Shown piece after piece: positions 21,401-33,549 of a stretch of 64,000 nucleotides of DNA; position 1 is the stretch's first letter, and each line of letters starts with the position of its first letter. This DNA comes from Diphasiastrum complanatum (taxonomy: Eukaryota; Streptophyta; Lycopodiopsida; Lycopodiales; Lycopodiaceae), in assembly GCA_029204225.1 (NCBI GenBank), contig CM055110.1, forward strand, positions 34,419,947-34,483,946. Direction: 5' to 3'. The notes beneath the pieces were generated by a model that was given only the letters and a program-made list of their open reading frames with translations, was not told the DNA's origin and searched no databases. A program made the position numbers and the translations under genes.

Positions 21401-24400
21401 ACTAGTTGAGCAACTTGACTCACTCTGTAGATGGAACATCTCTTGGACCATCAATGCTATGCATCTCGACAACTAATGAGTTCAATAAACTCACGGTAAA
21501 AAATATGAACACAAAAATGAATATGATGAGGACCAAGTGGCATAGGCTAGTTGAGCTAAACACTCATTAGAATCATTAAGAGAGGGAGGGTCAGAAAACT
21601 CCTTGACAAGGTAAAGGGAAGAATTATCAGGATTGAACACCTCATGGACTTGTGACGTAGCTGGTGGGCCCTCAGGTGGGGGAAATCATGATGAAAATGA
21701 TTAGGGCTATGACATTCAAGGTTTTTAAAATGAATTTACCATTTCTTGTTAAGAATACTATTTAAGAACAACATGACGAGGAATATAAGGAGGACAAATA
21801 GAAGAATTAAGAGGAGACACAAGAGGAGAATGAGAAGCAAGAAGAGACGACACGAGGGATAATATAATGGGAAATAGGAGGGTGAGAAAAAGGTCGAGAT
21901 TGAAAAGATGGTTGTTGATCAAGATACTTATGCTGTAAAGTACAAGCAAGGGGGACATAACATGATCTAAAGATGTTGGTTGAAATGATTGAACATCAAG
22001 TCGTAAAGCACCACATAGGCCAGCTATATATTGACCAATAACCTCAACAAGCAAAAGATCAGAGAAGACATAATAGTGATCCTTTTCATTATAGTCTAAA
22101 CGTGTACCTATTTGTTAAAATTGTTGATAGAGGCCAAGTTGTGATTGAAACCACATGGGGTTGACCATAGTAGAATGTAGTGCAACCTTGAACTCGGACC
22201 AATCAACCAAAGTAGAAGGGAAACCTTGATATGTACGCCACCAAGTCAAAGCATGTCCAACACGATGAAGCACAACAAGCTGAATTTGTTGGTCAAGAGT
22301 ACGAAGAATTGAAAATAAGTTTCTAATTGAAAAACCAATTTTGGAGTATCATATTGTCGAAAAACCCATATTAGACGATAAATAAGCTTTTTCATGAAAA
22401 TCATGAGAAATATGGGTGGGTTGAGATGAGGTGTGAGAAACAATATTGATGGTAGATGAGGGATCAAGTGGAGGATCAGGAGCTGAAGGTGGAGGATTAG
22501 GAGTATGGGTGGAAGTGGAGGAAGACAAGATTTGATGAGAACTTGCAAAGTGTATAGAGTGGATTGAATGCTTTTGATCATAATCAAATGATCAGCAGAT
22601 TGAACTTCCAAATCATCGTGTGAGGACGAGGCATGTGAACAAGTGGTATGCATAATGGAAAAGAGGACATGGAACAAAGGCAGTATGGACAATCAGATAA
22701 GGATATTAGGTTAGTAGGGTAGTTGCTAGGATAGTGCTAGGGCAGACAAGGGTGGGCAGGGGTTAGGGCATGGGCATGGGCAGGGCTGGGGCTAGGGTGT
22801 GGGGTTGTGACATAAAATTCCGCAAGTGAAGAGGCTGTCAAAAAGTGAGTGAATTAGGGTGCCACTTTGAAGTGTAATGTCTTGAGAAAAGAATAGCTGA
22901 TTGGCAAACTATAAAGTACGATAAGTTTGTCAAGGAACAAAGAATGTAAGGATCCAAAAACAAATCTAAAACAGAATCTTTTAGATTAAAAAATAGAATA
23001 TTCCAGTTTGACTGAGGTTTTTGACTTGAAAAAATTCACTATTAAAAGGTCAAAATTGATCTCAAGGATCAAGAAATGATGGGAAATAACAAGATCGAAT
23101 CACATATGCAAAATAACTGACTAAAAAATGAAAAGTGAAATTTTTTTTTTTACCTCTTTTAAAAACTTTGCAAGATCTTTTGATGTAGAGCTTTGTTTTG
23201 ACATGCAACTTGGATCAAAAGTCTTGCCTCAATTTTAACACCCTCATCCATATGATTATTTTCAACTTTTTTCATTAAAAAGGATGGAAAAGATGAGTTA
23301 TCACAAAAATTGAAAATTAAGGGTTTCTAGATTATGACCAGCAAATATCATAATGGGTGCTGACTTGCTGCAACACCAATGCAACTAATAGAACCCAACT
23401 GTAGTCACAAACAAAAAACTTACAAATTTTTTTTTGAAAAAAAGGCTAGCAAGAGAAAATGGACATAGAGATTGTCTAGAGAGAGAGAATGACTAGAGGA
23501 AAAAAAATTAGCAACTTCTCAATTGCTAAGGAAAGTGCTTTAATGCCATCTTAGGAACACAATCATATATGATGGCATCAATGAAACATAAGACAACATA
23601 AAACATCCACAAGTCATTCTCCAACTAAGAAAACTTGATGAAGATAAATCATCTCTAATACCTCAAGCAAATCTCTAGCTAAGATCGCCAAAATTGTGTA
23701 ACTCTCTTACAAGAAGCTCAATATTCTGAGCTCATAGTTTGGGAAATGGTAGACCCTGTGTCTCTATTTATCCTGATGTGGCATACATAGTCTAGAAGGT
23801 TCCAAGCTTATCCATTAAAAATATGAGTTTGGGCTAGGAGCCTAACAAGCTGAGCAAGCCTATTCAAATGCCAAGTCATCAAGAATAAGAGCAAGTGCCC
23901 TTATCCTATTGCTAACATGACTTAGGAGGCCTAATATCATAGAATACTGACAAAGTGCAGGAGAGCCATTGCTAGATGTAGAGAAATGAATAAAGCTTAA
24001 ATCTCCCATGCATCTTGCATGTGACCTTTTAGGACTTAAAACATCACTAATCCTTACTACCAAATACTTAAGCAACTAAGTACCCAACATAGTCCATCAT
24101 TGGCATACAAATAAATTGCCTTCTATTTACCAAGCCACTTAACAAACAAACTGTTGTTTACTCCATATAACCTAACAAACTACATTGCCTTGGTGCAATG
24201 GAAGTCATTCGTATATATCAATATAAAGTATTCAAATATAGATTGTACATCCATGTAGTAGATAATGCCATCGAATGTGCACCATCAAATTGAAAATATT
24301 TATTGACTACTACAAAAATGATAGTAATTTAATTGAAGTAATTAATGGTTGACTGAATGAGTTTTATGAGAATTGATGTAAATTTGTGACATATGTGAAG

Positions 24401-27400
24401 GCCATAGCTGCATTGAAGAATGGTGCCCGGTTGCTCAAATATGGACGCAAAGGAAAGCCAAAGCTTTGCTCTCTGATACTATCAAATGTAAGTTAATTAT
24501 GGCCACAATTTAAATAATTTTGTCATTTACAAGTAAATACTTCATGCTACTTTATTATTTAAACCTAGGAATTTTGGACCTTGAGGGCCAACAATCTACT
24601 TTTTTTCCAAGTCATAGTCTCAAGGACTATGAATGTAGTTGATGATGCTAAAGAAGAGGTTTATTACACACTTGCTTGACACTTTCTATATGAGATTGTG
24701 TGCTATGTAGCATATGTTCTCTACAAAGGATCATGATACAAGTTTTGATAAATTCAATAACCCGCCCCATACCTTTTGTGAGCTAGTCCCTTCTTGTTCA
24801 CTCTTCTCACCATTATTATGCTCGTAAATATTGCAATTCTTGGTTAAATAGTTTTGCACTTTGCATTTACGTTCTCTTCTGCAAATGTAATGTTTCGACT
24901 TGTAATTTCTCCAGGATGAGAAAGCGCTAATTTGGTATTCAGGGAAGGAGCAAAAGCAATTGAGATTGAATGCAGTCTCAAGGATCATAGTTAGGCATCA
25001 CATAGTGCGTAACTCTTCATGCACCCCATTTTATTTCCTCTTTTGCACAGATAGACTTGATGCATATGCACATGCATACCAAAGCACCCAATCAACTCTC
25101 TAAGTTTACAAGATGTGAAGTCCCTCATTTATTCAAAACTCTTTGTAATTTGTCAAAGGAGTTATGTTATATTTAGAAAATGCAAGTCATTTAAAACTAA
25201 GTGACTAGACTTGTTTTTTGTTGCAAAGGTGCCTCATGCTTTCCACAATAGTCAACACAAAAAATGATGTGTTTTTTGTAGTTTTTGTCCAATTGACCTT
25301 TTGAAGCAAATGAAATAATCGTTGTTTTCTTCGTTACATGATGTTGAGTTCTATACACAGGATTATATCTCTATAACCATTCTTGGTCATCTATGGGAAT
25401 CCAATAAATAATTGAAAACTAGTTGTCTTTCATGATTGTCTTTAGGGTTGGTTTCATCTTTCTCGTGAAGGTGCTTAGCCGCTCATTGCTAATTTTTTGA
25501 TAGGCGAAATTTCGACAGTTCCCAAAGGAGTACCAACTCTTGTCACTTATTTATGGGAATGATGAGCACTCACTTGATCTGGTAAGTCCTATAGATCATG
25601 CCTCAATCATCGAGGCTTGCTTCATCTTGACAATGTCAAAATCTAGTTGACCTATATTATGTAACCATGCTTCTTTGTATCATGAATTGCTAGAAATGTG
25701 AGAACTAAGTTTGATTAACCATTCTTCTACATTTTAAATTCATAACTCTTTGACAATCGATCTTAATCTTAAAGTGTAATTGCAATTTAACAAAGCAGTT
25801 TGAAACTTGAATTTTGAATGAATAAGCTAGTTCAATTTTGATTAGAGTAAGTAGCAAGGGCCAAGTGGCAGGAAGCTAGACTCACTTGAAATTCGTGCAA
25901 ATGTATGCCCTAATATGGTAGCTTCTTAAAAGTTTCCCTAAGGTATAAAGTCCTACATACAGGATACTATTCTAAGCATGCCAAAACAAAGCAACAACAA
26001 AGGGAACGGGTGGTGGATAAACCAACCCAACCAAAGCTATATCGTACGGATCTAGCCCCCAAGCTATGGATCAATCATAGTCATGGAAAGAGGAATCACA
26101 CTAGCAGCATGTAGCTACAAATCACAGAATCAAGCATACACGTGTGAGAGCCCAATAGGTATACTTATACCCTTCAAGGCCCATGCACCACTAGTGGCTA
26201 GGCAAATCGAGGAATATCTCAGGATGGGGCACATCAGACCAAGTAAGTCTCCATGGGGAGCACCTGTCCTTCTTAAGAGTAAGAAAGATGGGGGTTTCTG
26301 GTTATGTGTAGATTACAAGGGTCTGAACAAATATCCGTTACCCAAGATGGATGATCTCATAGATCGGTTGAATGGAGCTAAATACTTCACAAACTTGATC
26401 TACATATGGGATACCATCAGATCAGGATACATCCGGAAGATGTATCTAAAACCGGTTTTAGGACCAGGTTTGGCCACTCTTAGTTTCAGGTTTTACCCTT
26501 TGGTTTAACGAATGCTCCAGCAACTTTCCAACAAATGATGAATAATTTATTTCGTCCATATATGGGGAAGTTTGTAGTAGTGTTTCTGGACGATATTTTG
26601 ATCTACAGTAGAACACCCAAAGAGCCTAAGCATCTCTGTACTGTCTTACGTATCTTAAGACAAGAGAAGCTTTATGCAAAAGAATCAAAGTGTGAATTCT
26701 TTAAAAAGGAACTTCTTTACCTTGGTCATAAGATCACCTCTTTTGGGATCAAGATTGACGAGGAAACGGTGAAGACGGTAGTGGAATGGCCAGTCCCTCA
26801 AACGGTTCGTGAACTTAAGTCATTCTTAGGTTTCACTGTGTTTTTCCGTAGATTTGCAGAGGAGTATTCAGAGATTGCAGCACCTCTCAAGAATATGTTG
26901 AAAGGGGTTAAAAGTCGCAAAGGTAGGCCAAGTCCTCCTATAAAGTGGAATGAGAAGTTAGATGAGAGTTTTCGGAAACTCAAGCTTCTAATTGCCTCAG
27001 CTCCCGTCTTGAGGATAGCGGATCCAGATTTGTCGTTCGTAATTAATACTGACGTGAGTGATACGGCTATTGGAGCTGTTCTCTTGTAGGAGGGCCAGCC
27101 TGTTGCCTTTGAAAGTACGAAACTAACCGATGCGCAGGTCAGATATACCACGCAAGAAAAAGAGCTTTTTGCGGTGATCCATGCTTTGAAATCATGGAGA
27201 CATTACGTACGGTAATAAGTTCGTAGTTAACACAGATCACCAACCTTTAAAGTATTTCTGTAATCAGAATGATTTGAGAGGTCGTAAGGCCAGATGGGCA
27301 TAACTCATGCAAGAATTTGACTTTGAAGTTCGGTATATCAAGGGCACCTCTAATCAGGTGGCTGATGCACTTAGTCAAATTGGTGAAGTGAACGAACTTT

Positions 27401-29743
27401 CCTTCACTGAGATCAGTACAGGATTTTATCTCTCCCTGAGAGGTCTTTATGAGAAAGACCCACATTTTGGACCAATCTGGAATAGGGTTCTAGCAGTTAC
27501 ATCAAGCGAGACTGATGTTCATGGCAAGTGATATTGTGAGCGATCGCGATCCGAAGTTCACCAGTCACTTTTGGTCGGCCGTGTTTGCTAAACTAGAGAC
27601 GACTCGTTCTTCTGATAATCCTGAGACGAATGGACAGACGGAAAGAACAAATCAGACGATGGAACAAATGCTTCGAGCATATGTTTCTCGACGGCAATCT
27701 GATTGGGAGAAGTATCTTCCTTTGATCGAGTTTGCCTATAACAGTAGTAAGCATTTGGCTACCGGTTTTAGCCCGTTTATGCTTATGTACGGATTTGAGC
27801 CTAGGTCACCCATTGCGGTAGAGACTCAGACGATCAAGTTTCAGAAAGTAGCGGATTTTCTACATGATATGTAGGAAATGCTACGGATTACACGTGAAAA
27901 TGTCCAGTGTGCCCAGGATAGGGACCGACATTATGCAAATCTGAAAAGTTTACCGAGAGACTTCCAAGTGGGGGATTGTGTATATTTGAGAATCCCTAGG
28001 ATTCAAGTGTAATGCATATCGGCAAGCATTATAAATTGTCCCCTAGATATAGAGGACCGTATCAGATCTTGAAAAAGATCGGATCCTTAGCTTACCAATT
28101 GGAACTCCCGGAGGGATCTCAATTGCATCCGGTATTTCACGTAAGCCGACTCAAGAAGAGTCTACATGAAGGAGAGCATTTTGGATCTGGAGATCAATTG
28201 GACCTGTGATGAATCATCGGGTGTATCTCGACTTGAACCCAAAAAGATCTTAGATACGAGCATCTGGTTTGATGGAAGGGATGTATAGATGATGATGATT
28301 CCTGGGAAAAGGAAGGAAGCTTAAGGAGGAACTCTTCCAGTTTTGAGTTCTGAGGTCAGAACTTGAATAAGGGGGGAAGAATGTCATGCCCATGACTGGT
28401 GTCGGGTAGCATGTCCACGCTAGGGATCAGTAGACCAACAACCTGTGAGTTAATTGTGACTATAAGGGAATTGGGGCCCTTATGTGTACATGGTCATAAT
28501 TAATGGTTGTAGGCCTAAACACATGGTGGTGGAGTTGGTATGGGTCTATCAGTGAGTCATTAGGGAACTGGATGATGTGGCCCAGATAGGCTGCAGAGGT
28601 GTCCAGTGAGGTGCTCTAATACCAATGTAAAGACCACTAGGGAATACCCCTAAGATGAGAATAGGAAAACACAAAAGAGATAGTGGAGCAAAACCATCCA
28701 ACCAATCCTAGATCCCTGACGCGAGCGAAGCAATGCTTTGCTTAGGTTTGCTCGGCATTAAGCTTATGCCTCAGCCCTAATTTCGTATCGATCTTTGGAA
28801 GTGGTCAGTTTCCTAAAAATTCGAGATTAGAAAAATAGTGATCGGGTCAAATTGCTTGCCGGATTCGATAAAGCCTTCCGAGGCAAAAGTAAAAAACTCG
28901 TGTTTGTCGAAGCAATCCGAATTTCTCTTGGCCAGCCAAATTGTTGAGCTCTGCTACCAAAGTACTGCTGAGACCCTACCGAAGTATTGCCGAGATCTCC
29001 TATCGAAGCCTTGACTAGGCCAAGGAGGAGGGATCTAGGATTGGTTGGGTGGTTTTGCTCCACTATCTTTCGTGTTATAAAAAAGAAAAACCCCAAAAAC
29101 TCAAAAAAAATGTTTTGAGTTTGTTTTTTTTCGGTTCGAACCGTTTTCCAATTTGAACATGGCCTGCCGGTTCGAACCGGAAAGAATCGGTTCGAATCTG
29201 CCGGTTCAAATCGGGGCGTAACCTTGCTTCAGCATCTACGTTGGGTCTCAACATATTTCTCAGCTTCAAGCCATTCTGCATAGTCTAGCTCCGTTTTTTC
29301 TTGGTACTCCAAGACCTTCACTTCCTCGGTAGGAAAATCCATTGATTGGAAATCAGTGGGTGTTGTCTCTGAAATCTCACCAAAAACGTTTGACGTGGAT
29401 TTGAAGAAGGAGCAATTAATGACGTGGAAAAATCCTTGAGTACATAAAGGCGACACAACCACTCCTATCATCTGCATGCACTGGAAGGACTGTTTTGACC
29501 ATTGCTTTCTTACAAATCTTCCTGGCCAAATATCCAGGTGAAAGGGTATTGATCACTGCCTCCATAAGGCATGCAGCTTTCTTGGGTGTCCGAGATAAGG
29601 AAATGGGAAGTGAAGCCAATTCCTTTACATAACCTGTATGAAGCCCATAAAACTGTAGAGAAAAACGTGGTTAAAAGTTTTTAAGATGAAGGGCATTTCC
29701 CATGCACAAAGAACACGAGGATACTTCTCCCAAAAATCTTTTG

Positions 29744-29821
<78 letters not shown>

Positions 29822-31654
29822 GAATAGAATAGAATAGAATATATTAATGTCTATAGAGTGCCCTTGGGCACATAAGACAAAGAAAAAGTACATCAGAAAG
29901 CAGCAATGTCCATGTCGGACTTATTGCTATCAACTACAACTAAAAAATAGAGATAAACTGGAAATAAAAACCAAAGCTTAACCTCCAGCTATGGTGAGGG
30001 TACAAAAGCAATAGCTTAACCACCAGCTACGCGGAGGAATCAAACTCACTAACCGAGAGAGAAAAACTGTGTGATCTGGTGTGAGGCACATGGTGGCATC
30101 TAGTGATGAACTCTGGATTGTCGAGGAAGACGCTGGAGCTTCGATCGACGAGCTAGAATGTCAATCTCACTATCTGAAGTATCTTCCCTAGCTCTTTTCT
30201 GAAAGAAAAGTGTAATATGTGGCTGGCCGCGGTCAACATCCTGATCATCTGACAGAAGTGAAGATCTCAAAGAGAACATCTCTCGCAAAAGTAAACCAAC
30301 ACATCTCACATCTGGATAGGCAAAGAAGGAACCAAGCGTGAGTGGAGTGTCCCGATATAGACAGTGGTATCTGCCCCTGATCTCATAGTAAGCTGGACAT
30401 GAAAATAAAGTGAAACTCATCCTCAACCTCATGTAGAGTACAACACTGACAGATCCGTAATGGGCGTGGCGTGTCTGTGTATCTGCCAGTCTCAATAGCT
30501 AGCTGATGAGAAGAGACCCGAAGCTGACCAATGCGGTAGCGCAGGCCAAAAGACAGCGTCTGAGAGAGATAACTCGGTCTAACGGGTAGCCCTGAAGCAT
30601 CCAGGTGAAGAAAGTGAGTGCGATAGAAATGAAGCTTAACTTGTGAGGGATCCAGGTGAGACCAAACAATATGTATGTATGCTCTATAGATCTGTCGGCG
30701 AATGAACACATGAGTCCCATTTGGGAGGTCAGACATATATAATTCCCAGCTATGTAGAAAGTCCGAAGCATACTAAAACCATGAAGACTTAGCCCGCTGC
30801 TCGGCCAAAGTGCGAGAGGATGTAAAAGCTGCTACCACATATGTGGAAGACTCAAGCTCTGAGACTCGATGAATGAACATGATGATCCTGAAAATAGCTT
30901 CTACAATCAGTGGAGGAGAAGCAAACTCCGCCAAAATAAGCTCATGAGGAACGGACTGCTTGGCCCGAATCATCCGGCTAAGCATGTGAATCTGCAAATG
31001 CGAGATGTCACTCCAGGTGTCTCTAGATAAGCCAGGGCACCATGTCTCTGCTGAATACAGTGCAACTGGAGAAACAGTCAAAGAGAAGAGGCGACAACGT
31101 GTGTTTGGGTCATGCACGTAATAAGAGGAGGAAAACCTCTCCATCTGAACAAGAGCAGAGCGCCCCTTGCGGAGCCTAGCCAATGCAACTGGTCTAAAAG
31201 AAAGCAATGGACCAGAGAAGAGAACACCCAGGTATGTGTAAGATGCCACTATCTCTAGAAGCTGTCCATCAAAATAGAACATAGTGTCTCTCATATGCTG
31301 CCTGTTGGTGTTAAACACCATAACCTTAGTCTTACCAATGTTCACCATCAGCCCCCATATCTGACAAAAAGTAGACAAGGCATCCAGATGTCGTTGAAGT
31401 CCTACAGCTGAACTAGAGAGTAGAACCACATCATCTGCATAAAGAGGGATAGGGATAATAAGATCTGCAAGAGGACAGCCATCTCCACCTTCTTCCCGAA
31501 TGATCCGCTCAAGGTCGTCAATGTATAGAGCAAATAGGGTGGGTGATAAGGGACATCCCTGCTTTACTCAGACTGTACTATATATATATGAAGACCATCC
31601 ATCTCCATCACGGAATCGGGCCAAAACTCTCTCGTATAATGTGATGATAGCAGC

Positions 31655-31735
<81 letters not shown>

Positions 31736-33005
31736 AGATATAAGCTCCTTTGCAGTGTATGCTTACATTTTTGAATACTCAATTTCAAGACTCTTCCACC
31801 AGGCTCAAACTTTTCTGAATATGATTGAAGTTCAGCATATTTATTCTAATGTAACACCATTTCTTGTGATGGTGTTTAGGCTCGAGCTACCGCACCTCAG
31901 ATTGTCAGAAATATATTTTATACACTCAACTAAAAAATGATAATCCCCTAAATCTGAACCTTGGATAACGAACCTTGGATAAAGGAGGCTTTGTTAACCG
32001 GTATAAAAGAGAAGTTCTAGAAAACTTGCTTTGTATTTGTAACTTCACAATTTTTTTGAAACTTATGCCCGGATAGCATAAGGCACTTGGATTACCTGAG
32101 AAGACATGTACAAATAGTAGAATGAAGCTAGAGGCCTCATTGACAGGGATATGTATTGATCCCTGTCTGTCCTTAGATTGGTTTGTTGTCTGAGGAAAGT
32201 AAATTTGGAGGTTTCCTGCTGTAGCACGACATGCAATTTCTCGAGCATTCAGAATTGGTCAAAAGCACAAGGTCTTTGTTTATCGCCTTGTGGCAGAAAT
32301 AAATGCAGAGAAACAGATTGAGAAGGCTTCAACTCACAAAGAGTGGCTCTCAATAATTCTCATCTTGCGATCCGATCATCCCATTCTGTTCTACTGCAGC
32401 CGTGACAGAATTCATGTTTCCTTTCTGTGTTGTTGTTGGAGTTCATCCCAAAACCCTAAACCGATCTCATCATATAAGACATAGTACTGTGTAGGTCTTG
32501 TGGTTCCCTGTGGTGAATGACACAGTTTTGCTTATTAATTAGTAAGCATTCATTTCTGCTAATGGCTCCTACTTGGAGATGGATTTGAACACAAGCAAAT
32601 ATCTGCCAAGACTATGTGGTAGGGAAAATCGAAGGTCATTAGAACAAAGTGTCGAGTCTTGTTGTCAGATACTGTGTCTCAAAACAGTTTTGAAGAGCTC
32701 TTCAATCTTCTTAGGCTAGACAAGCCTGACTTTTTGAAAGTGATTCCTAGTTATGCGGCTGGTCTTAGTAGTGAAATTGACTTGATCTGTAAAGTTTAGA
32801 TACAAGCTCCTTTGCAGTGTAAACATTTGAGGACGATACAGATTGGATTCCTGAAAGTCAAGCACACTTCAGTATCTCAAGTGGAGATGAATCATCTGAT
32901 GATAAAGCTCGCACAAAAGTTTGTTCTCGTCTGGAAACTAGTTCACACAGGAAAGCAAGAAAGCATATCACGGATATGCCTGACATAGATGCTTGCTCTT
33001 CTAGC

Positions 33006-33049
<44 letters not shown>

Positions 33050-33509
33050 TTTTCCAGTCAAAATTACAAATTGTTTGCTCTTTCATGCCCGATTCTATGG
33101 CATCTCAGTTATGGGAGGCATGGGTAGTGGTTAGGTTTGTTGCAAATTTTTTTTAGGTACCTTTTTCATTTTTTTTATCAAGAGGGGGCAGTGGGAGAAT
33201 GAGGGGAGGGGCATGTATTTTTTTTTTTGAAAAAACAAAAATTGAAAATGGCGGACGCGTCCGGACCCGGACGCACCCCAGGTGCGTCCGCGTCCACCAT
33301 CCACTTCCTTAGTAACAATTAATAACATGGATTTGCTATTAGGCAAGCACGATTTTGCTTCTTATTTGCTCATAAATTTGCTCAAACAAGCTATGGATTG
33401 TTGATAAAAGAGTGAAGGTGAAGGCTGTTTTCCTACTTTCTGCCCTTGCTTGCAGTAAAACATTCGCAAAAATGCCCTCTTTGTGAACGTGTTTTTCCCT
33501 CCATTTCCC

Positions 33510-33549
<40 letters not shown>

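Noticed and set aside
31500-31940. 146-codon plus-strand ORF with an (RE)n tract
   Set aside because: It reads through the GA microsatellite and the antisense of the LINE relic. The repeat creates the open frame.
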